This document shows positions 34,222 to 44,177 of a stretch of 64,000 nucleotides of DNA, piece after piece. The DNA lies in assembly GCA_038148435.1 (NCBI GenBank), contig JAYQVM010000001.1, positions 1 through 64,000 of the forward strand, given 5' to 3'. The DNA comes from UBA5109 sp038148435. Its GTDB lineage: Bacteria > Pseudomonadota > Gammaproteobacteria > Pseudomonadales > Pseudohongiellaceae. The notes under the pieces were generated by a model. It made no database searches. It was given only the letters and a program-made list of their open reading frames with translations, and was not told the DNA's origin. Every line of letters begins with the position of its first letter. The stretch's first letter is position 1. A program made the position numbers and the translations under genes.

Positions 34222-36042
34222 ATGGTCTCTTACCAAGAGCACACAAATAACACGCAACTTATTGATTGGATTAAAGAAATCCAGGAATTATGTCAGCCGG
34301 AATCAGTCTATCTGTGTGATGGTTCCCAGCAAGAATATGACCGCTTCTGCCAACAACTGGTTGATGATGGAACCTTTATAAAATTAAACGAAGAGCTGCG
34401 TCCGGGGTCATACTTATGCCGCTCTGATCCTCGTGATGTTGCTCGTGTAGAAGACCGTACCTTTATCTGTTCTGAAAAAGAGGAAGATGCAGGTGTCACA
34501 AATAACTGGATGGAACCAGTGGTCATGCGTGGCACTCTCAAAGACCTGTTTAATGGGTGTATGAAGGGACGCACTATGTATGTCATACCTTTTAGCATGG
34601 GTCCGCTGGGTTCTGATATTGCCCAGATTGGAGTGCAAATCAGTGACAGCCCCTATGTGGTTGTCAATATGCGCATCATGGCGCGTATTGGCCAAAAGGT
34701 CTTGGATATTCTCGGTGACAAACCTTTCATCAAATGTCTGCATTCAGTCGGTGCTCCATTGGCAGCCGGCGAACAGGATGTGGCCTGGCCTTGTAACCCA
34801 GACAACCGCTATATAGTGCATTATCCGGAAACCCGTGAAGTGGTCTCTTTTGGCTCCGGTTATGGTGGTAATGCGTTGCTGGGTAAAAAATGTGTGGCCC
34901 TGCGTATTGCTTCAGTCATGGCACGTGATGAAGGCTGGCTGGCCGAACATATGCTGATTGTTGGTGTGGAATCCCCTGAAGGCGAGAAAACCTATATTGC
35001 TGGTGCCTTTCCAAGCGCCTGCGGTAAAACCAATCTAGCTATGGTTATTCCGCCTGAAGGCTTTGAAGGCTGGAAGGTATGGACTGTGGGTGACGATATT
35101 GCCTGGATCAAGCCAGGCGCCGATGGTCGTCTACATGCTATTAACCCCGAGGCGGGTTATTTCGGTGTGGCACCAGGTACCTCTTATGATTCCAATCCAT
35201 CTGCCATGGATACTATTGGTAAAAATACTATTTTTACCAATGTTGCTCTGACCGATGACGGTGATGTCTGGTGGGAAGGTATGAGCAAGGAGCCGCCGGC
35301 ACATCTGATTGACTGGCTCGGCAATGACTGGACACCTGACAGCGAAACATCGGCTGCGCATCCGAATGCCCGTTTTACCGCGCCGGCCTCACAGTGCCCG
35401 AGTGTGGATCCGGATTGGGAAAATCCCAAAGGCGTTCCAATCGAAGCCTTTATCTTTGGTGGCCGCCTGAGTACCACGTTCCCGCTGGTATATCAGAGCC
35501 GAGATTGGGCACACGGTGTCTACATGGCAGCAACCCTGGGCTCAGAAGCCACGGCAGCTGCCGATAACCAGGCAGCCATACGTCGTGATCCGATGGCCAT
35601 GCTGCCGTTTTGCGGTTACAACATGGGCTATTACTGGGAGCACTGGCTCAGTATGGAGAACAAAGTAGAGTATTTACCTGAGATATTCCGTGTTAACTGG
35701 TTCCGCAAGGCGCCTGATGGTAGCTGGTTATGGCCGGGCTTCGGTCAGAATATGCGTGTCCTGCAGTGGGTGGTTAATCGTATCAAGGGCCGGGTAGATG
35801 CTGATGAAACCATATTTGGTGAAGTGCCACGTTTTGAGGATATCAACTGGGATGGCCTGGTCTATGATGAAGCCACCTTTAACACGCTGATGTCGATTGA
35901 TCCTGAAAATAGTATCAGGGAGTTTGAGGATCAGGCCAATCTGTTTAACGAGATCGGTCACTCTCTGCCGACAGAACTGGAGAATCAGCGTCAGCAAATG
36001 CTGGACCTCTTAAGCCCCAAAAAGGAGCCATCAGCGGCATAA
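34222..36042 (+). CDS. pckG: Phosphoenolpyruvate carboxykinase (GTP)
   Basis: A 606-residue enzyme converting oxaloacetate and GTP to PEP, CO2 and GDP for gluconeogenesis. The nucleotide P-loop FPSACGKTN includes the reactive cysteine C267, followed by the kinase-2 motif WTVGDDIAWI and the substrate segment HSVGAPLAAGEQDVAWPCNP. The ATG at 34222 follows an ACGGAG site; the frame is open to 34144, but that extension is AT-rich and not conserved in character. The GTP form is the less common one among gammaproteobacteria, which more often carry the ATP-dependent pckA. A terminator follows. Confidence 0.95.
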   Translation: MVSYQEHTNNTQLIDWIKEIQELCQPESVYLCDGSQQEYDRFCQQLVDDGTFIKLNEELRPGSYLCRSDPRDVARVEDRTFICSEKEEDAGVTNNWMEPVVMRGTLKDLFNGCMKGRTMYVIPFSMGPLGSDIAQIGVQISDSPYVVVNMRIMARIGQKVLDILGDKPFIKCLHSVGAPLAAGEQDVAWPCNPDNRYIVHYPETREVVSFGSGYGGNALLGKKCVALRIASVMARDEGWLAEHMLIVGVESPEGEKTYIAGAFPSACGKTNLAMVIPPEGFEGWKVWTVGDDIAWIKPGADGRLHAINPEAGYFGVAPGTSYDSNPSAMDTIGKNTIFTNVALTDDGDVWWEGMSKEPPAHLIDWLGNDWTPDSETSAAHPNARFTAPASQCPSVDPDWENPKGVPIEAFIFGGRLSTTFPLVYQSRDWAHGVYMAATLGSEATAAADNQAAIRRDPMAMLPFCGYNMGYYWEHWLSMENKVEYLPEIFRVNWFRKAPDGSWLWPGFGQNMRVLQWVVNRIKGRVDADETIFGEVPRFEDINWDGLVYDEATFNTLMSIDPENSIREFEDQANLFNEIGHSLPTELENQRQQMLDLLSPKKEPSAA

Positions 36043-36094
36043 AGGCCGATGTCGCCGAATAGAAAAATCTCACTGGTCTGATGCCTCTACTCAG

Positions 36095-36134
36095 AAAAAA
36101 GCCCGATGATGAAAGCATTATCGGGCTTTTTTTT
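36095..36134 (+). terminator. Rho-independent terminator of pckG
   Basis: AAAAAAGCCCGAT and ATCGGGCTTTTTTTT form a strong GC-centred stem with a 12-nt loop and a run of eight T, about 55 bp after the pckG stop. The A-run on the other side would also let it work for minus-strand transcripts. Confidence 0.9.
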
Positions 36135-36195
36135 GTATGCTCTTGGAAAGCGCATTGCGCCAATCGTCAATTAATAACGATAATCAGGTGAATTA

Positions 36196-37344
36196 ATGAA
36201 CAAGTATAAGTTATTCCGTATCTTGCTGACATTAAGCTTTCTGCTACCTAGCTTCTGGCAGCAGGGCCTTGCCCAGACTGTCCCGGACTATGTTGTGGAT
36301 GCCAGCTGGCCCAAGCGTCTCCCTAATGACTGGATTATTGGCCAGGTTGCCGGTATAGATGTCGATGATGATGACAATATATGGATTGTGCATCGACCGC
36401 ATTCGCTGACCGTTCAGGAAGCTGGTGCCATACAGAATCCGCCGATTGCCCTGTGTTGTGTACCGGCACCCTCGGTATTGCAGTTTGACCAGGAGGGTAA
36501 TCTGTTGCAGGCCTGGGGTGGTCCATACTGGAACCGCGAAACATCCAGCTGGGTTGACGATTCACCTGGACAGGTCTGGCCTACTAATGAACACGGTATC
36601 AAGGTCGACAGTGAAGGCAATGTCTGGCTTGCCGGCAATGGTGAAGGGGATCAGATTCTCAAGTTCAGTAATGATGGCACAGAGTTACTGATGATGATTG
36701 GTGATCTGGATCGCAGCGAGCCTTATCGGGTCGACAGCAACAATACGAGTAAACTTGCGAGGCCAGCTGAAATAGACCTAGATGAAGAAGCCCGGGAAGT
36801 ATATGTGGCTGACGGTTACGGTAACCGCCGGGTAATCGTGTTTGATATGGATACCGGGGCCTACAAGCGTCACTGGGGAGCTTATGGCAACAGGCCAGAT
36901 GATACACCGATGGCCGCGTATGCGGAAGAAATGGCCCCAGCTCAGCAATTTCGGGGGCCTGTGCACAGTGTACGACTCTCGGACGACGGCCTTCTGTATG
37001 TGGCAGACCGTACAGCGGATCGTATTCAGGTTTTTAGAAAAAACGGCGACTTTGTGGAAGAAGCATTGCTAGCTCCTTGGACCCTGACTAACGGTTCAGT
37101 ATGGGATATCGAAATTTCCCCTGAGCCTGGCCAGCCCTACCTGTTTGTTGCTGATGGTGCCAACAAGCGTATCTGGATCCTTGAACGCGAGACGCTTCAG
37201 CCGGTTGGCGAGATTGGCAGTGGGGGGCGCAATGCAGGCTATTTTGACTGGGTACATAATCTGACTATTGATTCTACAGGGAACATTTATACCAGCGAAG
37301 TCAACGAAGGCAAAAGGGTGCAGAAATTCCAGCTCCAGGAATAA
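36196..37344 (+). CDS. Secreted NHL-repeat (beta-propeller) protein
   Basis: A 382-residue exported protein with a signal peptide (about 1-26, ending GLAQ). It carries repeated blade-like segments of NHL type: GIDVDDDDNIWIVHR, GIKVDSEGNVWLAGNG, EIDLDEEAREVYVADGYGN and VRLSDDGLLYVADRTADRIQ. These make a six-bladed beta-propeller, used for ligand binding or as lyases/lactonases. A CC pair (about 87-88) may form a disulfide. It stands alone between the pckG terminator and the convergent fadL-type gene. Confidence 0.8.
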   Translation: MNKYKLFRILLTLSFLLPSFWQQGLAQTVPDYVVDASWPKRLPNDWIIGQVAGIDVDDDDNIWIVHRPHSLTVQEAGAIQNPPIALCCVPAPSVLQFDQEGNLLQAWGGPYWNRETSSWVDDSPGQVWPTNEHGIKVDSEGNVWLAGNGEGDQILKFSNDGTELLMMIGDLDRSEPYRVDSNNTSKLARPAEIDLDEEAREVYVADGYGNRRVIVFDMDTGAYKRHWGAYGNRPDDTPMAAYAEEMAPAQQFRGPVHSVRLSDDGLLYVADRTADRIQVFRKNGDFVEEALLAPWTLTNGSVWDIEISPEPGQPYLFVADGANKRIWILERETLQPVGEIGSGGRNAGYFDWVHNLTIDSTGNIYTSEVNEGKRVQKFQLQE

Positions 37345-37388
37345 AAAAACCTTATTCAGTCTGGTCCAGCCATATGGGCCTGGCTGAA
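37343..37388 (-). terminator. Probable terminator of the fadL-type gene
   Basis: On the minus strand a hairpin with ATTCAG/CTGAAT ends and a GC-rich, imperfect inner stem (37354-37388) is followed by a short spacer and seven T residues. The T-run overlaps the stop codon of the convergent NHL gene. Confidence 0.45.
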
Positions 37389-37410
37389 TCTGTAATTTCA
37401 GGTTACGTGG

Positions 37411-38772
37411 CTACCAGCTATAACCAAACTCAATTTCGAACTGATGCATTTTGAGTTCGATGGTCTGTGTTGGGTCAAAACTGTTCAGACCCTGTACGCT
37501 TTTCTCCGGAGCATACATAAGTGAGAGGCTGTATTCCCGGCCACTGCTCAACCGATGGGTGAGGCCGGCCGTTATATGATTTTGGATCACACCTGGCGCC
37601 ATCATATTGAATAGTACCTGATCGCTGTCGATGGGTTGTGCCCCGTGACTGAATCCAGCACGGAAAGTCCAATTGGGTGCGCTGCGGAGCTGCCACTCAT
37701 ACCCAAGTTTGTGTGTGCTCATGTCATTCCAGCCAAATCCGGCACCATTACTGCCGCCAAGGCAGGATGTCAGTGAAGTTCCACCAACAGTGGGGCAGGA
37801 GAAAATATGCTGGATAGGATTGCCTACCGAATTGACTGAACTGAACATGGTGTGTTCGATATCGTAGTGAAAAGCACTGTTATTTGAAAGTTTAAAACTA
37901 ATGCCAGCTCGGATACTGGCAGGTATGTCAAAATCACCCTGTTCAGCAAAAAGATCACTGTAGTCATCCAGTTCGCTCATATAGATTTTGCTCTGGTAAC
38001 TCATGGCCAGGTTGATCTTGTCGCTAGCTTCCCAGATAACCCCCCCTTTCAGACCAGCACCAAAGCTGTAATCCCTGTCATTATTACTTAGGCTAGCAGG
38101 CATTTTCGTCCCACCAGATGCAGCAAAGGTTTCGGTATAAGGGGCAAAACTGGCAAAGCCCTTCCCTTCAAAAGCCTGACCGCTGAGAACCAGTGCAGCA
38201 CCCCAGCTCCAGTCCCTGCTTTGCCAGGCATAAGACAGGTCCAGAAAAGCCTGAGTTAGATCGACCCCGGCATCACCGGCGCCATATGAACCGGGCAAAG
38301 TCATTACCTCTGCAGCACCTAGCCCATCCGGATCGAAAATGGCAGATCCTGTTTTGTAATCGGTATTCATACCTCCACGCCCATAAAATGAGATGCCGAA
38401 CGCCGTGGTATCAGTCCGTTCCCAGGTATAGGCAATATAAGGAATCAGAAAATATTCACTGTCACTATTGACAGTGCCCGGCGCAATGGTAAATGCACCA
38501 CCCTGACCGTTGGCAAGGCTACTTGATGCTGTGTAGGATCGGCGGGGCGAGAAAAGACCCAGACCAAATTCAAAATGATTATCTACGAAAGCCGTAGAAG
38601 CAGGATTGATGGAGGCTGCAATCGCTTCGTTGGGCAGGGCGGTACCGGCGCCGGCCATGCCTTTGTTTTTTACACCAAGGCCATGTGTAAAGTAGCCGTT
38701 AGTGGCGAGGCTCTCAGGGCTTAAGGCAATAGAGATAATAAGACCAAGTGAGCAGGTTGTTGGCACTCGCAT
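37411..38772 (-). CDS. FadL-type outer-membrane transport protein
   Basis: A 14-stranded beta-barrel of the OmpP1/FadL/TodX family, which lets long-chain fatty acids or aromatic hydrocarbons diffuse across the outer membrane. After the signal peptide the mature protein starts with the family hallmark TNGYFTHGLGVKNKGMAGAG, and the INPAS segment marks the kinked S3 strand. The C-terminus ends in an aromatic residue (EFGYSW), as barrels do. I take the ATG at 38772, which gives a 453-residue protein with a normal signal peptide; the frame opens at 38814. Substrate unknown. Confidence 0.88.
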   Translation of the reverse strand: MRVPTTCSLGLIISIALSPESLATNGYFTHGLGVKNKGMAGAGTALPNEAIAASINPASTAFVDNHFEFGLGLFSPRRSYTASSSLANGQGGAFTIAPGTVNSDSEYFLIPYIAYTWERTDTTAFGISFYGRGGMNTDYKTGSAIFDPDGLGAAEVMTLPGSYGAGDAGVDLTQAFLDLSYAWQSRDWSWGAALVLSGQAFEGKGFASFAPYTETFAASGGTKMPASLSNNDRDYSFGAGLKGGVIWEASDKINLAMSYQSKIYMSELDDYSDLFAEQGDFDIPASIRAGISFKLSNNSAFHYDIEHTMFSSVNSVGNPIQHIFSCPTVGGTSLTSCLGGSNGAGFGWNDMSTHKLGYEWQLRSAPNWTFRAGFSHGAQPIDSDQVLFNMMAPGVIQNHITAGLTHRLSSGREYSLSLMYAPEKSVQGLNSFDPTQTIELKMHQFEIEFGYSW

Positions 38773-39057
38773 GTGTTTTCCCCATTTGAATGAGCCGGCA
38801 ATTCTATGTGCCAAACGGAATTTTAGTCAAATAAATGTTCTCGAATATATAGTTTAGCAAAAAGTAATCATTGCTTTGTCTCAACAGACTGACAGGTGTT
38901 CAAAAAAACACAAGGCTTGTTGTAGCAGCGAAATATCCAATGCAGATATGCTGTTTAATCGACGAGATAAATTTGCATCATTAAGTTATCACTCTCATAA
39001 TCATCTGAAAATTATCAATAAAAAAGCAAATCCATTACTTTGCTTAAGAGTGTGCTT

Positions 39058-42000
39058 ATGACAAGAATAATAAAAAACTTTTGTAGTTTTCAGCTTTTTA
39101 GGGGCTTAGCCGGTGCTTCCTTCAAAATTAACCCACTCAAGCCCATTCTTTTTTGCTGTGGCATCTTGCTTGCTTTTTCTGCAAGTGCCCAAGGAACGCG
39201 TTTATTAAGGCAGCCTTCTATCAGTGATACACATATTGCTTTTATCTATGGCGGTGATCTGTGGGTGAGTGCGTTAGGACAAACACAAGCTGTACGAATT
39301 ACCAGTACTGCCGCTGTGGAGAGCGATCCAAATTTCTCACCGGATGGACAAACTATTGCTTTCACGTCAAACCGAGCTGGTATGCCAAGCGTATATACGG
39401 TTTCAGTTAATGGAGGCCCAGTTAATCGGCTTACCTGGCATCCGTCACCAGCGATAACCCGTGGCTGGACGCCCGATGGAGAACATGTGTTGTATGCTTC
39501 CAGCAGAGACTCGGCGCCAATAGCATTTAACCGTTTGTGGACTGTCTCTGTGGAAGGTGGGGCCCCCAGTTTATTAACAGAGCAATGGGGCTTTAACGGT
39601 TCATTTTCAGCAGATGGAGATCAAATAGTCATAGACAGAATGACTCGCCGCGATGTTGAATTCCGCGATTATAGAGGTGGGCAAAACACACCTCTAGTGA
39701 TTCTTGACCTCGATGACCTATCTGAAACTCAATTGCCGAATGAGGCTTCAGCAGACATTGAGCCGATTTGGATAGGCGATAAGATTTATTTTCTTTCAGA
39801 TCGTGACTGGACATCTAACATTTGGTCTTACTCAACCGAAAATGGAACCCTAACCCAGCTAACACAATTTTCGGATAGCGATATTAAGCAGCTTTCCGGT
39901 AATGATCGTTTACTGACTTTTGAACACAGTGGTTATCTCTACACCTTAGATCCAGCTACAAATGCGATTACTCAATTAGAGATTAATGTTAGCGGCGATT
40001 TTCCATGGGCTGAAACCAGATTCGAAGATGTCAGTGAAAGTGCTGACTCTGCATCCTTATCGCCAACCGGTAGAAGAGCCATCATGGCAGCAAGAGGAGA
40101 GGTGTTTACTGTGCCAGTGGAAAATGGTGAAACGCGCAATATTACTCAAAGTTCCGGTGCAGCTGATCGTGCTCCGATATGGTCGCCGCTGGGAGATAAA
40201 ATCGCCTGGTTTTCAGATAACAACGGTGAATTTTATCGATTGATGGTGGCCAACCAGGATGGCCGATCCGACCTTGAAAGCATTTCTATTGGCGAGTCAC
40301 TGATGGCCTGGGAGCCAAGCTGGTCTCCAGATGGGCAGCTGATAGCCTTTGTGGATGACGATGTCAGAATTCGAGTGATTGATTTAACCACCAATGAAAT
40401 TACGACAGTTGATGTGGGCGGCACAAACATAGAACGGGGCTTTAATGGTTTAACCTGGTCACCGGACTCCAACTGGCTTGCTTATTCAAAAACTGCCAGC
40501 AACGAATTTAGACAAATAGTCGTTTGGTCGAGAGAAAACAATGAAGTTAGTCCTTTAACTAATGCTTTTGCAGACTCTTTTTCTCCATCCTGGGACAGAA
40601 ATGGTAAGCATCTGTATTTTCTCGCCAGTACCGATTTGGCTTTAGGATCCAGCTGGGCCAGCACCAGTGCTATAGGGACTCAAGCACTTTATGCTGCCTA
40701 TATTATTAACCTTGCAGAAGACACCAAATCTCCGTTTGAGCCGTTAAGTGATGAAGAATCAAGTGGTGAGCCAAGTGCTGAAGGCGCACTAGAAGAAGAC
40801 GCCGTTGAACAGGCTGTTGCAGTGGTTATCGACATTGACAATATTGAACGCAGAATTTTAGCGCTACCACTTCCTGAAAGAAATTACAGAATGACTATTA
40901 GCGGACCTTCCGGGTCAGTTTTTATTGCTGAGCAATCTGCTAATGGCCCAGAGTTAACTTTGCAAAAATTCACTTTAGAGGCGAGAGAAGCGCAGGCATT
41001 TGTCGATGGTCTGAGTAGTGTGTCGGTTTCCGCTGATGGTAATAAGTTACTAGTTCAAAAAGGGCCGGCCTGGCAAGTTCTTGATGCCGACAGAGCAAGT
41101 GGCTACATGGGTGAAAATGCGAACAGTGCGGTAAATTTGCAAGTAACCCTGAGCATGCGACTGGACAGAGAAGCCGAATGGAAACAGATGTTTGAAGAAG
41201 CCTGGCGTTATGAACGAGATTATTTTTATGACCCTAACATGCATGGACGAGACTGGGATGATGTTTATCGTCGCTACTCGCCTTTAGTCCCATACATCAG
41301 GCATCGTTCGGATCTGACCTATATTCTTGATCAGATCAACGGTGAAATGTCGGTTGGCCATAGTTTTGTTTTTGGTGGCGATTATCCTGAGGTTGAAGCA
41401 TCAACCGTTGGTTTACTTGGTGCGGATCTTGTTCCTTCAAGAAATCGCTGGATGATCGAGCGCATTTATACCAGTGAAAGCTGGAATCCCGGTCTTACTG
41501 GACCTCTGGATCAGCCTGGAGTAAATATTGAAGAAGGTCATTATTTAGTCGGGATCAATGGCAGGGAATTAACAGCTGATGAAAACCCCTATGCTTTTTT
41601 AGAGGGGACCGCAGATATGCAAACGATTTTGCATATCAATGACTCGCCTGATTTTGAAGATGCCTGGCAAGAAACTATTGTCCCGATCAGAGATGAAGGC
41701 TCTCTGAGGCAGCGTAGTTGGGTTGAGGATAACCGACGCAGGGTAGATGAACTTTCAGGCGGTAAGTTAGGTTATATTTGGGTGCCTAATACTACCACCC
41801 CGGGCTTTGTTTCTTTCAATCGCTACTTTTTCGCGCAACAGGATAAGGCCGGAGCGGTGATCGATGAGAGATATAACGGAGGAGGACAGCTGGACGATTA
41901 CATGGTTGATTTAATGAGTCGAAGTTTGAGGATCAGTATTACTAACGAGGTGCCAAATGGAAGGCCAATCAGATTGCCCGCTGGAATACTTGGTCCAAAA

Positions 42001-42375
42001 ATATTAATGGTTAATGAAATGTCGATGTCAGGCGGGGATTTCTTTCCCTGGATTTTCAGACAGCAGCAAATTGGTCCTTTGTTAGGCCAGCGTACATGGG
42101 GTGGTTTAGTGAAATCATCAGTACATTATAGTTTGGTTGATGGGGGTGCATTGACAGCACCTGACAATGCGGTTTTTGATCCGTTTGCTAATGAGTGGAT
42201 TGCAGAAAATATCGGCATCACACCGGATATTGAAGTTTATCAAGACGCTCGGTCATTAAGTAATAATGAGGATCCTCAACTCGAAAGGGCTGTCAAAGAA
42301 GTGTTGCGCATGCTTGAAGAGCAGGGCTCAATAAATATTGGGCCACCGCCCTTTTCGACACCAGCGCTGCATTAG
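39058..42375 (+). CDS. Tricorn-like protease (PD40 propeller, S41 peptidase)
   Basis: An 1105-residue exported protein. After a signal segment (cleavage near SASAQ, about residue 45) come many WD40-like PD40 repeats (SDPNFSPDGQTIAFTSNRAG and similar), forming two propellers to about 680. A tricorn C1/PDZ-like region and a C-terminal S41 peptidase domain follow. NEMSMSGGDFFPW carries the expected nucleophilic serine. Tricorn proteases cut peptides to short oligopeptides. A TTG at 39040 is an unlikely alternative start. Base composition looks more AT-rich than the housekeeping genes. It converges on an M20 peptidase gene. Confidence 0.88.
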   Translation: MTRIIKNFCSFQLFRGLAGASFKINPLKPILFCCGILLAFSASAQGTRLLRQPSISDTHIAFIYGGDLWVSALGQTQAVRITSTAAVESDPNFSPDGQTIAFTSNRAGMPSVYTVSVNGGPVNRLTWHPSPAITRGWTPDGEHVLYASSRDSAPIAFNRLWTVSVEGGAPSLLTEQWGFNGSFSADGDQIVIDRMTRRDVEFRDYRGGQNTPLVILDLDDLSETQLPNEASADIEPIWIGDKIYFLSDRDWTSNIWSYSTENGTLTQLTQFSDSDIKQLSGNDRLLTFEHSGYLYTLDPATNAITQLEINVSGDFPWAETRFEDVSESADSASLSPTGRRAIMAARGEVFTVPVENGETRNITQSSGAADRAPIWSPLGDKIAWFSDNNGEFYRLMVANQDGRSDLESISIGESLMAWEPSWSPDGQLIAFVDDDVRIRVIDLTTNEITTVDVGGTNIERGFNGLTWSPDSNWLAYSKTASNEFRQIVVWSRENNEVSPLTNAFADSFSPSWDRNGKHLYFLASTDLALGSSWASTSAIGTQALYAAYIINLAEDTKSPFEPLSDEESSGEPSAEGALEEDAVEQAVAVVIDIDNIERRILALPLPERNYRMTISGPSGSVFIAEQSANGPELTLQKFTLEAREAQAFVDGLSSVSVSADGNKLLVQKGPAWQVLDADRASGYMGENANSAVNLQVTLSMRLDREAEWKQMFEEAWRYERDYFYDPNMHGRDWDDVYRRYSPLVPYIRHRSDLTYILDQINGEMSVGHSFVFGGDYPEVEASTVGLLGADLVPSRNRWMIERIYTSESWNPGLTGPLDQPGVNIEEGHYLVGINGRELTADENPYAFLEGTADMQTILHINDSPDFEDAWQETIVPIRDEGSLRQRSWVEDNRRRVDELSGGKLGYIWVPNTTTPGFVSFNRYFFAQQDKAGAVIDERYNGGGQLDDYMVDLMSRSLRISITNEVPNGRPIRLPAGILGPKILMVNEMSMSGGDFFPWIFRQQQIGPLLGQRTWGGLVKSSVHYSLVDGGALTAPDNAVFDPFANEWIAENIGITPDIEVYQDARSLSNNEDPQLERAVKEVLRMLEEQGSINIGPPPFSTPALH

Positions 42376-42560
42376 GCAGAAGCACTGGTGAATGAATAAA
42401 AGCTATTTATTTTGGGGTAGAGTTGCTTTGCTAGTTTCTTAGCTCGAAAACAGCAAAACTCGTTTTTTTAATTACAACAAGCATAATAACAACTTCTCCA
42501 AAGCTTGTTTGCTCAAATATAGCTTGTTTTCTGCCGCAGGCTTATAGAATTATTCCTTTA

Positions 42561-43979
42561 CTAGGGCTTTACGGCTAATCGTGTCACGATTTCATGATAG
42601 GTCTGAACGAAACGATACAGCTCCTGCTCTAGAATGCGTTCCTGGTCACTGTGAGCACCAAATCCCAGTGGGCCATCTTCACGATCGATACCAGGCCCCA
42701 CGCCGTAGCAATTGACCCCTTTGGCCCTAACATAACTCATGTCAGTGGCGCCGGTGCTCATCCTGGGAATGATTGGCACGTTATAGTGTTTCTCATAGAC
42801 TTGTTCGATGACCTGAAATGCCTCTGTATCCAGTTGCACAGATGCACTGGGTCTTACCAGCGCATCATCCCAGCTTACTTCGATGGCGGGATCATTTATC
42901 ACCGCGGAAATTTCATTGAGAAAACTATCAAAGTCCTCTTCTGGCAGTAAACGAACATCAAGAGAGGCTGTCCCTGCAGAAGGGATAACATTGTAGCGAT
43001 AACCAATGTCAATAATGGTTGGTGTAACTGTGTTATGAAGCAGGGCTGCAGTAGCTGGCTCATTGTCTAAGAGGTATAGCATAGCTTCTTCTGCCGCAAG
43101 CGAACCTGGATTGAGTAGGGCCCGATAACGGGCGGCTGCCTCGAGTGATGAAATGTCTGCAAGGCGTGCCAACATATTAGTGGAGGTGTCGCTTAAGCTA
43201 ATAGGCTCCTGCCATTCTGCCAATGCAGTTATTGCATTACTTAGATGAACAACAGCATTATTGCGGGTAGGAACAGAACCATGTCCGGCTGCTCCGGTGA
43301 CTGTCAAAACCGCTGTACGCCGTTTCTTTTCACCAGATTGGACAGCAACAAAAAGGGCTTCTCCGTTCTCACGAACAACACTTCCTCCTTCAGCCAGGCA
43401 GTATTCAGCATCAATGGCATCGAAGTACTGGCTGGTCATAAACTCGACGCCCCACTGCACGCCACCTTCCTCGGCTGCCTCCGCGAGAAAAATTACGTCT
43501 CGATCTAGTTCAACACCGCTTCGTTTAAGTAGTAGCATAGTCATCAGGGATGCGACCAAGTTGTCCTTATCATCGACAGCCCCGCGGCTATATATCCAGC
43601 CATTATCCAAGGTGCCGCCAAACGGTGGAAAGCTCCACTTTTCGGGGTCCACGGAAACCACATCCAAATGAGCCATCAGTAATAAAGGACGCTTAGTGCC
43701 GTTACCTGCCAGTCGAGCAACCAGATTAGCCCGGGCTGGATCGCGACTGTATATTTCCACATCGATGCCCTCGGCGATAAGGATTTCAGCAAGCTGATCC
43801 ACCAGAACAGTTTCATTACCCGGGGGATTAGAGGTGTCGACTTGCAACATCGCCTGAAAACGTTCCAGCGTTTCCTGATTGATTGCATCCCAGTCAAATT
43901 CTGCAGCAGCGGCGATATATGGCAAAAGACAGAGAATAATTGACGGGAGGGCTTTTGAAAGTAATCGAAGTGATGGCAT
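42561..43979 (-). CDS. Exported M20 family metallopeptidase
   Basis: A protein of about 472 residues with a signal peptide (cleavage near AAAAE) and the M20/M25/M40 layout. Metal ligands are in LLMAHLDVVSVDP, GAVDDKDNLVA and FLAEAAEEGGVQWG, and the dimerisation domain lies in the middle (about 225-350). M20 enzymes hydrolyse dipeptides or N-acyl amino acids. The ATG at 43979 gives a clean signal peptide; the frame opens at 44009. It converges on the tricorn-like protease, suggesting a joint role in peptide use. Confidence 0.88.
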   Translation of the reverse strand: MPSLRLLSKALPSIILCLLPYIAAAAEFDWDAINQETLERFQAMLQVDTSNPPGNETVLVDQLAEILIAEGIDVEIYSRDPARANLVARLAGNGTKRPLLLMAHLDVVSVDPEKWSFPPFGGTLDNGWIYSRGAVDDKDNLVASLMTMLLLKRSGVELDRDVIFLAEAAEEGGVQWGVEFMTSQYFDAIDAEYCLAEGGSVVRENGEALFVAVQSGEKKRRTAVLTVTGAAGHGSVPTRNNAVVHLSNAITALAEWQEPISLSDTSTNMLARLADISSLEAAARYRALLNPGSLAAEEAMLYLLDNEPATAALLHNTVTPTIIDIGYRYNVIPSAGTASLDVRLLPEEDFDSFLNEISAVINDPAIEVSWDDALVRPSASVQLDTEAFQVIEQVYEKHYNVPIIPRMSTGATDMSYVRAKGVNCYGVGPGIDREDGPLGFGAHSDQERILEQELYRFVQTYHEIVTRLAVKP

Positions 43980-44177
43980 TACGAACTTCCTTGGTAAAGC
44001 ATGAAACAACTATTCAGCAATTCTAGCTAAGAATAAAGGTAAATGCGCTACTTAGTCTGAGGTTTGCTCCGTTTTGGAGCGAACATTAGATGGCAAAGAT
44101 ATAGTATTTAAAGAATTTCCCTCTTTCACTCGATAATGCAAGCCGAGTAAAGCCTATTTAATGTTGATCAGATTAGT